From Alphaproteobacteria bacterium (GTDB taxonomy: Bacteria > Pseudomonadota > Alphaproteobacteria > SMXP01): 6,774 bases of DNA. Made by a program: the position numbers and the translations under genes. Positions within the stretch are counted from its first letter, which is position 1, and each line of letters starts with the position of its first letter. Below are positions 1-6,213 of this stretch, piece by piece. The stretch covers positions 1-6,774 of the forward strand of contig JAJFIM010000383.1 of the NCBI GenBank assembly GCA_021774995.1, written 5' to 3'. The notes below the pieces were generated by a model that saw only the letters and a list, made by a program, of their open reading frames with translations, was not told the DNA's origin and made no database searches.

Positions 1-1100
1 TCCTCTTCTTCGGTTTCCGCTTGCCCCAGCGCCAAAGCGCAAGAATTCAAACCCAAATATTGACGTATGCGGCGTTGAACAAAAGGCCAAAAAAGAGCTT
101 CTCCCCCCTTAAGCCAAAGCGGCGCCGCCTGTCCCTTGGCCCGCCGCTTCACGCGCCTTCTCCCCAAAGCAGCGGCGGCCCTCACCGCCATGCGCTGGAG
201 AGCGGGAGCGCCTAGCGTTAAAGTGTCCACCTCGTCCCGCAAATCCCGCCACGTCTCAACCGGCGCCAAAAATAGCGTCGGCTGGACCTCTTTTAAATCG
301 CGGCGGACGCTGGCTGGGCTTTCCGGAAAGTAAAGCGTAAACCCAAATACGAGGTGGTAGAACACATCGAACAAATGCCGCGTCATTTCAGCGGGTTTGA
401 GAAAACTCATCACCCGGTCCTTCGCGCCAAGGGGCATCATTGCCTGCGCGGCCATCATCTGAAAAACCAGATTGTCGTGCGTGATCATAACTCCGGCGGG
501 GGACGCCGCGTCCGGCGCGTAACTGAGCAACGCCACATCTTGCGCCGCTGTCGCTTCAATTGACGCTTCCCATTTTTCCTGGGCTGATAGTCCGGCGGCA
601 TTATGACCGGAGACAAGGAGGTCGCGCAAAGATAAGATCATAGGATCATGGGGAAGAGGCGCTTGATCGGGCGCCATGACAATAATCTTTTTTAAGGCCG
701 GCGCTTTGGCGCGCCGCTGACATAAATCTTCCGCCGCCTCCCAGCTTTCCACCAGACAAAACGACGCCCCGCAATCGCGCAAAATATGCAAAACCTTCTC
801 CGCCTCGCAATCCGGGTCCACAGGCACGGCTATCCCCCCCATGGAAAGAACGGCCATCTCCGCCATCATCCAAGACGGGCTGATATGCGCCGCAATCACC
901 ACCCTGTCGCGCCGACCGAGCCCTTCAGCGGCCAAACCCAATCCTAAGCCCCGCGCCCGCGCGCCATACCTGGTCCAGGACACCGGTTTCCACAATCCCC
1001 GCACTTTCTGGCGCATGGCGATCTGCGGTCCCATATCCTGTACACGGTGCCAGAAAATCTTGGCAACGCTGTCATTGGGTAAGAGAGGGGTCACATTCAT
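1..1100 (-). CDS. AMP-binding acyl-CoA synthetase-like protein, partial (3' end outside window), degenerate ATP-binding loop
   Basis: This is an open frame of 366 codons with no stop, starting at the ATG at 1100 and running off the left edge. Full-length relatives are about 600-650 residues, so just over half is present. The order of motifs fits the long-chain acyl-CoA synthetase branch of the ANL adenylating family. It has GLWKPVSWTRYG near residue 38, SPSWMMAEMAVLSMGGIAVPVDP around 88-110, GVMITH at 203-208, RVMSFLKPAEM near 231-241, a YHLVFG segment, and KEVQPTLFLAPVETW in the place of the usual KEVRPT...VPRVWE. Family members normally make an acyl-AMP from ATP and a carboxylate, then the CoA thioester. 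Here the phosphate-binding loop (usually YTSGTTGxPKG) reads YAPDAASPAG at 194-203: the glycines, Ser/Thr residues and lysine are gone and one residue is missing. The later SGAAP-like motif reads LGQAET (358-363). Catalysis is therefore doubtful. The start overlaps the livG stop (ATGA), so the two are translationally coupled. The family is fairly sure; the activity is not. Confidence 0.85.
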   Translation of the reverse strand, partial: MNVTPLLPNDSVAKIFWHRVQDMGPQIAMRQKVRGLWKPVSWTRYGARARGLGLGLAAEGLGRRDRVVIAAHISPSWMMAEMAVLSMGGIAVPVDPDCEAEKVLHILRDCGASFCLVESWEAAEDLCQRRAKAPALKKIIVMAPDQAPLPHDPMILSLRDLLVSGHNAAGLSAQEKWEASIEATAAQDVALLSYAPDAASPAGVMITHDNLVFQMMAAQAMMPLGAKDRVMSFLKPAEMTRHLFDVFYHLVFGFTLYFPESPASVRRDLKEVQPTLFLAPVETWRDLRDEVDTLTLGAPALQRMAVRAAAALGRRRVKRRAKGQAAPLWLKGGEALFWPFVQRRIRQYLGLNSCALALGQAETEEE

Positions 1101-1840
1101 AGCGGCGCCGCCTCGCGGGCTGGGGCAAACCGCAGCTCCCCCGCTTCCAGGTGAGCGGCCCGGTTCGCCAAACCCGCCATCCCGCCCTCTTTTTCTTCCG
1201 TAAGAACAAGCGATGCGCCCCGACGGCGCACATTTTTTAAAGCGCTCACCATGGCCGCGCACTCTTTGTCGTTCAGTCCCCGGGTCACTTCATCCCCCAA
1301 CACCAGGCGCGGACGCATCACCAGGGCGCGCCCCAGATCAACAAATTTTCGAACGCCAACCGGCAAATTGCATATTTTCTCACCCCGGACGCTGTGTAGA
1401 CCCAGCGCATCGACCGCCTCTTCCGCGCGGCGCCGATGATTAACCTCTTCGCGGCGCACCCAGGGTGGGAAAAACACATGCTGGAGCAAACCCGTTCGGC
1501 GCTCTGCGTGGCGCGCCAACAAAAGATTGTCCAAAACCGTCGCCGTTTCCAAAAGGCGGCAATGTTCTCCCACCATCGCAATCCCAAGACGGGCCAGCCT
1601 GTAAGGCGCCAATGAAAGAATATCACGCCCCCGATAAACAACGCGGCCTGAAAGCGCCGGCGCCACACAAGATAAAAGATTCAGCAAAGTTGATTTGCCC
1701 GCGCCTTTTGGTCCAATAATGACCAACGCATCACCGGCGCCAAGTGAAAAGTTAACATTCTTCAATTGAAAAGATTCGTCAACTGGACCGACAAGACGCT
1801 GGACCGACAAGAGCGCTGGTTGATGGGATGAAGGGGTCAT
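1097..1840 (-). CDS. livG: LivG-like branched-chain amino acid type ABC transporter ATP-binding protein with altered Q-loop and H-loop
   Basis: 247-residue ABC ATPase, the usual length for LivG, expected to sit on the cytoplasmic face of LivH/LivM and power import. Motifs in order: Walker A GPKGAGKST (43-51), a LivG-type stretch TVLDN (101-105), signature region LPVGVRKFVDLGRAL (159-173), Walker B LVLGDE (179-184), and D-loop GLN (188-190). Departures: the Q-loop position, normally TFQN, is VGEH with Glu92; the switch histidine, normally in IEHD, is TEEK with Glu216; and the signature Ser is Pro160. Pro at this last position is, as I recall, common in synthetase-linked Liv ATPases, so it matters less. 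The catalytic Glu184 is kept. I chose the ATG at 1840 because it lies 4 bases after the livM stop and gives a normal N-terminus; an in-frame extension to 1924 would overlap livM by 80 bases and adds an Arg-rich tail unlike the family. No strong Shine-Dalgarno is seen, so coupling to livM is likely. Confidence 0.9.
   Translation of the reverse strand: MTPSSHQPALLSVQRLVGPVDESFQLKNVNFSLGAGDALVIIGPKGAGKSTLLNLLSCVAPALSGRVVYRGRDILSLAPYRLARLGIAMVGEHCRLLETATVLDNLLLARHAERRTGLLQHVFFPPWVRREEVNHRRRAEEAVDALGLHSVRGEKICNLPVGVRKFVDLGRALVMRPRLVLGDEVTRGLNDKECAAMVSALKNVRRRGASLVLTEEKEGGMAGLANRAAHLEAGELRFAPAREAAPL
1783..1815. repeat. Tandem duplication of a ~16-base unit inside the livG 5' region
   Basis: The plus strand reads CTGGACCGACAAGACG followed directly by CTGGACCGACAAGAGCG. 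The two copies differ only by one extra G in the second. Because the period is 16, the copies are read in different frames and encode different residues of the livG N-terminus (around residues 9-20: ALLSVQ, then RLVGPV). It lies just upstream of the region that contacts the adenine base in ABC ATPases. It may be a replication-slippage product. Confidence 0.8.
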
Positions 1841-1844
1841 GCGC

Positions 1845-3134
1845 TTACCGCTTAATACGAACAGGCGCCGCATCACGCGGCTTTGAGTGGTCAGGCGCTT
1901 GATAGAGCGGAAAGGCGCACGCATAGTTTCTTATGCGCCGCCAGGCGCCATCCAGCCCGTGCGGGGCAAATCGGGCGATAAGAATAATCGCCACGCCAAG
2001 AGCCGCCGTCTCGGCCGCAGGCCGCGCAAAAAAGGCCGCGCCCGCTTGTAAACCATCGGAGATAATAGGCGGCGCTATCGCGAGCCCAGCGAACACCTGA
2101 AGTCCGTATTCAATCATGTTCACCCCTTGCGGCAGAAACACTATAAAAAAAGCGCCGAAAAAAGCCCCATGAACGCGTTTCAACCCGCCGATGAACGCCA
2201 TCGCCAAGAGCGATATTGACGCAGTGAGATCAAAGGCGCCCGGCTCCAGATAAACAACCCAATTGGCGTAGAGTGCGCCTGCCGCCCCCATCAGGCCGGC
2301 GCTGAAAGCAAAAGCCAATGCTTTATAAAGAACGATATTCACGCCGACGCTAGCGGCTACGTTTTCTGACTGTTCTATTGCCCGCAACGCCCGGCCGGAC
2401 ACAGAGCGCTGCACATTCAACACAGCCAGCAAGCCAAGCATCAACACGCCAAGCGCAAGATAATACAGTTCGGCGTCACTCTTGATCACAAAGCCGAACA
2501 AAGAAGTCCCCAAGCCTATCTGCATACCCTGGACGCCGCCAACAACGCGCCACTGCGACACCCCCTCCAAGAGCACAAAAGAAAAAGCTAAAGATGCAAT
2601 GACGATAAAAAGTGACGGCAATCGCCCTACAGATAAGCCTAATGCAAATCCGACAAAAGCCGTCAGCGCAATGCCCAAGGGGAGACTAATGATGAGATCA
2701 AAACCAGCCCCTTGAAGCACAGCCGCACTATAGGCGCCGCACGCCATGAAAGCTCCATGACCCAGCGAGACTTGTCCTGACAAACCAATCAGGGCAAACA
2801 TTGAAAGACCGGCAAGCGCAAATATAAAATAATAACTCAGATGACTGATCAAACTTCCCACACCCGCCAATGGCGCGGTGAGCGCCAACACCATCAACAC
2901 GCTATAAAAAATCGTGATCATTCTATAACGGTAGAGAATTGCGCTGAGAAAAAAACAATACGCCAAGGCAAGTACGGCCCATTCTTTCGCCGCAACAGGG
3001 TTGGAGGCAAATTTCTGAACTGTTGCGAGCAAGATGATGTAGATCGCAATCCCCACACCCACAGCCATACCCCCACCATGCGGAAAAAGGCGGATATCTT
3101 GTTCATAGCGTGTTTTAAGAAAGGGCGGCGCCAT
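1845..3134 (-). CDS. livM: LivM-like branched-chain amino acid type ABC transporter permease
   Basis: 429-residue, very hydrophobic inner-membrane permease, similar in length to E. coli LivM, which also has extra N-terminal membrane segments. The N-terminus (KTRYEQDIRLF, 7-17) resembles synthetase-linked LivM proteins. Several hydrophobic segments follow at about 22-40, 52-68, 72-90 and 100-118. The family hallmark GLSGQVSLGHGAF is at 117-129, then GAYSAA (133-138), SGRALRAIEQ (246-255), and the cytoplasmic coupling region LLAMAFIGGLKRVHGAFFGA (about 309-329), where the usual GGLGS is GGLKR. The C-terminal 30 residues are polar and basic. It should form the translocation pathway with LivH and dock to the ATPases. 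Its start overlaps the end of livH by 20 bases, and a full AGGAGG Shine-Dalgarno sits inside the livH 3' end 4 bases before the ATG. The substrate cannot be read from sequence. Confidence 0.93.
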   Translation of the reverse strand: MAPPFLKTRYEQDIRLFPHGGGMAVGVGIAIYIILLATVQKFASNPVAAKEWAVLALAYCFFLSAILYRYRMITIFYSVLMVLALTAPLAGVGSLISHLSYYFIFALAGLSMFALIGLSGQVSLGHGAFMACGAYSAAVLQGAGFDLIISLPLGIALTAFVGFALGLSVGRLPSLFIVIASLAFSFVLLEGVSQWRVVGGVQGMQIGLGTSLFGFVIKSDAELYYLALGVLMLGLLAVLNVQRSVSGRALRAIEQSENVAASVGVNIVLYKALAFAFSAGLMGAAGALYANWVVYLEPGAFDLTASISLLAMAFIGGLKRVHGAFFGAFFIVFLPQGVNMIEYGLQVFAGLAIAPPIISDGLQAGAAFFARPAAETAALGVAIILIARFAPHGLDGAWRRIRNYACAFPLYQAPDHSKPRDAAPVRIKR

Positions 3135-4125
3135 CCATCCTCCTCACGTCTTGGCGCTCACCCAACAGCCCGGACGGCCTGATGAGCAAAACAACAAACA
3201 AAATGACATAGGTTGTGATCCTTTCCGCACTGTACGAAATATAAAGCCCGGCAAACGCCTCGGATGCGCCGATCAGAAGGCCGCCAATAAGAGCGCCGCG
3301 CAAAGACCCGAACCCACCCAACACTATGGCCGCCAACGCCTTGAAGACGACGAGATGCGCCTCTTCGCCAAGACCTCCAGCGGGGATTATCAAAATCCCA
3401 GCGACAGCGCCAAACCCTCCCGCCAACCCCCAAGCGATCAGGCTTAATTGATTCCGTAACGTTTTGGAGAATCCAATCGCGCCTTGCAACCAAACGGCCC
3501 GAACCGAGGCCCCCCACCTGGAATGCCGCACGAATAAAAAGAGGCCGCCACTCAGGCTCACCGTGATCAATAGGACGGCAAGGGATTGTGAAGACAAAAC
3601 AACGCCACCAATGCTCATATTCCTGACTGAAAAAGGCGTGGTTAGGATAAACGCGCCCGATATTCCTTGCGTCAACTCATCAGTCAATACACTGATCACG
3701 AGCCCAAGTCCCAGAGTAGCCATCAGCGCATAGATATATTTATTTTGCTTAACAGTGTTTAAAATTAAACCTGACGCCAAGGAGATGACGACCATAAATA
3801 CAATGGTAAGACCTGCGCTCACCCAATACCCTAATCCCAGCATTGTTGAGATCAGGACCATTACAAAGAAGCCCAAAGCTACAATCTCACCTTGGGCAAA
3901 GTTTACTACTTTCTGAGATCGGTAAATCACGGTCAGCCCCAAAGCGACCAAGCTGTAAATACACCCCCGCGTTAGCCCCCTGATTAAGGCGCCGCCATAA
4001 AGCGCGAGACTATCACCGGTAAGCTCCCCCGCCAGAAAGGCCAGTACCGGCAGCGCAAAAACAAACAGCGCCGCCCCGATAAGAGTGCGCCACACATGGT
4101 CGAAAAAGCGCTCCATGAATTCCAT
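3115..4125 (-). CDS. livH: LivH-like branched-chain amino acid type ABC transporter permease
   Basis: 336-residue inner-membrane permease, first gene of the liv operon. Hallmarks: a first membrane segment at about 14-32, then GLTRGCIYSLVALGLTVIYRSQKVVNFAQGE (about 50-80), the classic LivH entry motif with NFAxGE; Arg-Ala (209-210) where the family has its cytoplasmic RA motif; KALAAIVLGGFGSLRGALIGG (262-282), the loop that contacts the ATPases; and the C-terminal RPSGLLGE (316-323), typical of the family end. I chose the ATG at 4125. An ATG at 4116 (MERFF...) is equally plausible and has a slightly better GGA-type ribosome site 8 bases upstream. The open frame continues upstream to 4242, but that stretch is Arg-rich, unlike LivH, and overlaps the promoter. 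The protein partners LivM and forms half of the channel. The transported compound is unknown; paralogues of this cassette handle amino acids, amides, urea and various acids. Confidence 0.93.
   Translation of the reverse strand: MEFMERFFDHVWRTLIGAALFVFALPVLAFLAGELTGDSLALYGGALIRGLTRGCIYSLVALGLTVIYRSQKVVNFAQGEIVALGFFVMVLISTMLGLGYWVSAGLTIVFMVVISLASGLILNTVKQNKYIYALMATLGLGLVISVLTDELTQGISGAFILTTPFSVRNMSIGGVVLSSQSLAVLLITVSLSGGLFLFVRHSRWGASVRAVWLQGAIGFSKTLRNQLSLIAWGLAGGFGAVAGILIIPAGGLGEEAHLVVFKALAAIVLGGFGSLRGALIGGLLIGASEAFAGLYISYSAERITTYVILFVVLLIRPSGLLGERQDVRRMDGAALS
3139..3144 (-). promoter_or_regulatory. Perfect Shine-Dalgarno for livM inside livH
   Basis: The minus strand reads AGGAGG, then ATGG, then the livM ATG at 3134. 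The spacing of 4 is short. A second ATG directly abuts the Shine-Dalgarno but is in the livH frame, so 3134 is the supported start. The six bases also encode two arginines near the livH C-terminus. Confidence 0.8.
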
Positions 4126-4172
4126 CCGCCGCGTTGATCCGGAAAAAGGACAATGCCGCCCTTCCCTTTTCG

Positions 4173-4200
4173 CGCGCTTCAGAGGCCTCTCTGAAACGCG
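4173..4200 (-). promoter_or_regulatory. 12-bp stem, 4-nt loop hairpin in the liv leader
   Basis: The arms are 4173-4184 and 4189-4200, with loop bases 4185-4188. On the plus strand, 11 of 12 positions pair and one is a C/A mismatch (4177/4196). In the minus-strand transcript the same position becomes a G-U wobble, so the stem is fully paired only in the liv mRNA. This favours an RNA role in the leader. No T-run follows on either strand, so it is not an intrinsic terminator. If transcription starts near 4206, the hairpin begins about 6 bases from the 5' end, where such stems can protect mRNA. Confidence 0.65.
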
Positions 4201-4201
4201 G

Positions 4202-4215
4202 CTTATGCGCATAAG
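4202..4215. promoter_or_regulatory. Perfect 14-bp palindrome over the predicted liv start site (operator candidate)
   Basis: CTTATGCGCATAAG is a perfect inverted repeat. It overlaps the downstream end of the predicted -10 and the expected transcription start on the minus strand, a place where a dimeric repressor would block initiation. No regulator gene is present in the window, and I do not recognise the site as a known family box. Confidence 0.5.
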
Positions 4216-4242
4216 TATGAGTGGCTGGGCGCACTTGGTCAA
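4214..4242 (-). promoter_or_regulatory. Sigma-70 type promoter for the liv operon
   Basis: The minus strand has TTGACC (-35, 4237-4242; 5 of 6 consensus), a 17-base spacer, and CATACT (-10, 4214-4219; 4 of 6). The predicted start is near 4206-4207, giving a leader of about 80 bases to the livH ATG. Position, spacing and orientation all fit. No other sigma-70-like pair in the gap fits as well. Confidence 0.6.
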
Positions 4243-4374
4243 CGCTTCAAGGTTCCACAGCTTGGAGTCCGTAGCGTCAACTCGTTTTTCTTGCTTTTTT
4301 GAGTCAAAAGCCCCACATCACTTTCAACGCTCCGCCTTGCGCACGAATATATTAACCTCTTAGGACTTGTTGCT

Positions 4375-5211
4375 ATGTCGCGATTCCCCCCTTCCGCTCA
4401 GGACATGAATGTCCAATACGGACAAGTTGAACAGGTTTCCCCTTTGGTGCGCCGGGTGCTCGCACGCAATCCAGGGCCTTTTACATTCACCGGCACAGGA
4501 ACTTTTATTATTGGGTCAGGTTCTGTCGCCGTCATCGACCCCGGCCCTTTGAACGACGAACATATAACCGCTCTCTTGCAAGCGCTGGAAGGCGAAACGG
4601 TCAGCCATATTATTGTGACTCACACCCACGCTGACCATTCTCCCGCAGCCGCGCCGCTGCAAAAAGCCACCGGAGCGCAAACTTACGGCTATGGTCCCCA
4701 CGGAACGGCAAAATATGGCGAACCTGGCATTGACGAGAGAATGGAAGAGGGTTGCGACCGAACGTTTAAGCCTGATGTGGTTATCAATGATGGGGATGAG
4801 ATCGAAGGCGCGGGCTGGACGCTTGAATGCGTTCATACGCCCGGTCATACGTCCAATCACATCTGTTACGCCTTAAGAGAGGAAAAGACATTGTTTTCCG
4901 GCGATCACGTAATGGGGTGGTCCACCAGCGTCATCATACCCCCTGATGGGAGCATGGGAGCCTATATGGATAGCCTCCAACGTCTCGTGGAGCGCGATGA
5001 CGCCCTTTACCGGCCCACGCATGGACCTGAAGTCACAAAGCCTCAAAATTTGGTAAGAGCGATGATGGGTCACCGGAAATTACGAGAAACGCAAATTGTC
5101 GATTGTCTGAGAGACGGGATGACAGATATTGGCGCTCTTGTTGCGCGGCTATATGAAAAACTGGATAACCGGCTGCGTCCGGCCGCCGCATTATCCGTCT
5201 ACGCGCAATAA
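4375..5211 (+). CDS. Metallo-beta-lactamase-fold hydrolase (LACTB2-like), C-terminus cut by a TAA
   Basis: 278-residue cytoplasmic-type hydrolase with no signal peptide. The metal-binding motif THTHADH gives His83, His85, Asp87 and His88; other ligands are His158 (TPGHTSNH), Asp177 (FSGDH) and His216 (THGP). All are present, so a two-metal site is expected. The N-terminal half (PGPFTFTGTGTFIIG, 33-47; AVIDPGP, 52-58) is typical of the LACTB2-like branch, whose members hydrolyse esters, thioesters or nucleic acids; the substrate here is unknown. The C-terminus enters the family's winged-helix domain (DIGALVARLYEKLDNRLRPAAALSV) and then stops at TAA 5209-5211, about 20-25 residues early. The start at 4375 is supported by AGGA at 4362-4365, 9 bases upstream. 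The gene is divergent from the liv operon and convergent with the DUF1499 gene. It may still be active, since the catalytic domain is whole. Confidence 0.92.
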   Translation: MSRFPPSAQDMNVQYGQVEQVSPLVRRVLARNPGPFTFTGTGTFIIGSGSVAVIDPGPLNDEHITALLQALEGETVSHIIVTHTHADHSPAAAPLQKATGAQTYGYGPHGTAKYGEPGIDERMEEGCDRTFKPDVVINDGDEIEGAGWTLECVHTPGHTSNHICYALREEKTLFSGDHVMGWSTSVIIPPDGSMGAYMDSLQRLVERDDALYRPTHGPEVTKPQNLVRAMMGHRKLRETQIVDCLRDGMTDIGALVARLYEKLDNRLRPAAALSVYAQ

Positions 5212-5289
5212 AAACATCTGATCGAGCAAGACCGCGTGATTAGCGAAGACAAAGTCAAATTGTACTCTACATACAATATCAAGGTTTAA
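5212..5289 (+). pseudogene. In-frame continuation of the metallo-hydrolase beyond its stop
   Basis: Directly after the TAA the same frame encodes 25 residues, beginning KHLIEQDRV, before a second TAA at 5287-5289. Placed after ALSVYAQ with one residue for the stop, the segment lines up without gaps with the end of the winged-helix domain of this family (of the form ARSVLAHLEDLVARGEV, recalled from family knowledge). The stop falls where Leu is usual; TTA or TTG to a stop is a single change. The original protein would have been about 304 residues. Confidence 0.7.
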
Positions 5290-5308
5290 TCCTGAAGGTC
5301 TTTTAAAA

Positions 5309-6091
5309 TTATTGCGCGTTGAACGCACTGAGAAATGTACGGATTCGATCGGCATTCTTGCCCACATCGCTCATCCCAACCCGTGATGAAGAGCGAATAT
5401 CGAGCTGAGTGAGCGCGCCTTTGTCTTCAAGCCGGATGACAACATCGTCCTTAAAACCAAACCAGAATGTTGTGTCTGTAGCTTCAATGCGCCCATCCTC
5501 AGGCACGGCCGCGACAATTTCCCAGCCTTGCGCCTTGGCTGCGCTGAGCGCTTGATCAAAAGCCTGATTTATGGGGCGCTGAACTAAAACAGGTTGAATA
5601 TCGGGGTAAAATTCCGCCTGCACTTCAGAAAAATGCTTTCCCCCATTTTCGCCGGCAAGACCATTCTTAGGGAGAAATTTATCATCATAGTCGATTGAGT
5701 TTGCATCTTCTCCGCGCAAAGGCGCGATTGCGATAAATTCCGGGGCGTGCTCCGTATCCGTGGTGATGTCATGGATGGCGGGATAATTATTGCTGCGCGC
5801 GTCCAACACTTTGCTGAGCGGAACAAAAGCGACGGCGGCGCCGATAACAACCGCAATCATGCCCATGCGCAAACCTTGCCCAGAACGGGTCGCCATGCTC
5901 CACAAGCAGGAAATTGTTCCAACCGCTAACCCCGCCGCAGCCACAAGAGCGCCGCCCAACAACATGCCAAGACCAAAGGTTACGGGCCATAATTCAAGGC
6001 GCGTCCCTAAAGCCGCCAAAGGCACCGCAATGCCCCCGATTATAGCAAGCACCATTGCCAATCTGACAATTCTGCGCGTCCAAACACCCAT
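5309..6091 (-). CDS. Membrane-anchored DUF1499 domain protein
   Basis: 260 residues. Three N-terminal hydrophobic segments (about 9-29, 35-62 and 74-94) precede a soluble DUF1499 domain (about 100-256). Domain marks: NNYPAIHDITTD (101-112), FYPDIQP (161-167), GWEIVA (189-194), RIEATDTTFWFGFKDD (201-216), and RSSSRVGMSDVGKNADRIR (233-251). The family is widespread in proteobacteria and related to plastid proteins, with no settled biochemical role. I chose the ATG at 6091, which has GGAG 8 bases upstream. A TTG at 6109 is in frame but has poorer support. It ends 19 bases after the second stop of the convergent hydrolase frame, and no clear terminator lies between them. Confidence 0.92.
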   Translation of the reverse strand: MGVWTRRIVRLAMVLAIIGGIAVPLAALGTRLELWPVTFGLGMLLGGALVAAAGLAVGTISCLWSMATRSGQGLRMGMIAVVIGAAVAFVPLSKVLDARSNNYPAIHDITTDTEHAPEFIAIAPLRGEDANSIDYDDKFLPKNGLAGENGGKHFSEVQAEFYPDIQPVLVQRPINQAFDQALSAAKAQGWEIVAAVPEDGRIEATDTTFWFGFKDDVVIRLEDKGALTQLDIRSSSRVGMSDVGKNADRIRTFLSAFNAQ

Positions 6092-6191
6092 GTCGCCCAC
6101 TCCACCCAAAGGTTACGTAAACTCTCGAATCGGGACGCTCATGATGAAGAATGCCTTCCCAGGTCCCGCCTCAAAAAACACTTGAAGCAAA

Positions 6192-6209
6192 ATGTAGCAT
6201 AATCTGCAT
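6192..6209. promoter_or_regulatory. Imperfect 18-bp dyad between the CDF and DUF1499 genes
   Basis: ATGTAGCATAATCTGCAT has outer half-sites ATGxAG / CTxCAT in mirror arrangement, with 12 of 18 positions symmetric. It lies about 100 bases before the DUF1499 start. Its AT-rich core and its place next to a metal exporter gene make a metalloregulator site conceivable, but it does not match a box I know. Confidence 0.25.
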
Positions 6210-6213
6210 CATG

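Larger units (their letters stand above)
4126..4374. other. Divergent intergenic control region between livH and the metallo-hydrolase
   Basis: This 249-base gap has no convincing gene. It carries the liv promoter and leader elements listed separately. It also holds a small dyad TTTTGAGTCAAAA at 4297-4309, and a TATATT at 4348-4353 that could be part of the -10 of the rightward gene, although I see no -35 at good spacing. A GTCAACGCTTCAAG / AGCGTCAAC repetition around 4239-4281 puts a second TTGAC sequence on the minus strand near 4281, with no matching -10. Confidence 0.6.

Noticed and set aside
1..1100. Calling the synthetase-like gene a pseudogene
   Set aside because: All 366 codons are open with no frameshift; the changes are confined to motifs, so loss of activity is possible but gene disruption is not shown.
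841..1203. Plus-strand open frame of 120 codons
   Set aside because: It lies opposite the synthetase-like gene and livG, is Pro/Arg-rich with no recognisable motif, and is a shadow of the coding strand.
1841..1924. Longer livG start giving 28 extra residues
   Set aside because: It would overlap livM by 80 bases and adds an Arg-rich tail not typical of LivG; the ATG at 1840 gives a family-length protein.
4126..4242. Upstream extension of livH to a TTG at 4242
   Set aside because: The start codon would lie within the predicted -35 element and the added residues do not resemble LivH.
4085..4363. Plus-strand open frame of 92 codons across the livH start and the intergenic region
   Set aside because: It overlaps the livH start, promoter and leader, has a Ser/Arg-rich composition without domain features, and no good ribosome site was seen.
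5290..5308. Shared terminator between the convergent hydrolase and DUF1499 genes
   Set aside because: The short gap has AT runs but no GC-rich stem followed by a T-run on either strand.
6092..6109. TTG start for the DUF1499 protein
   Set aside because: The ATG at 6091 has a well-placed GGAG 8 bases upstream; the TTG would contain that ribosome site inside its reading frame.
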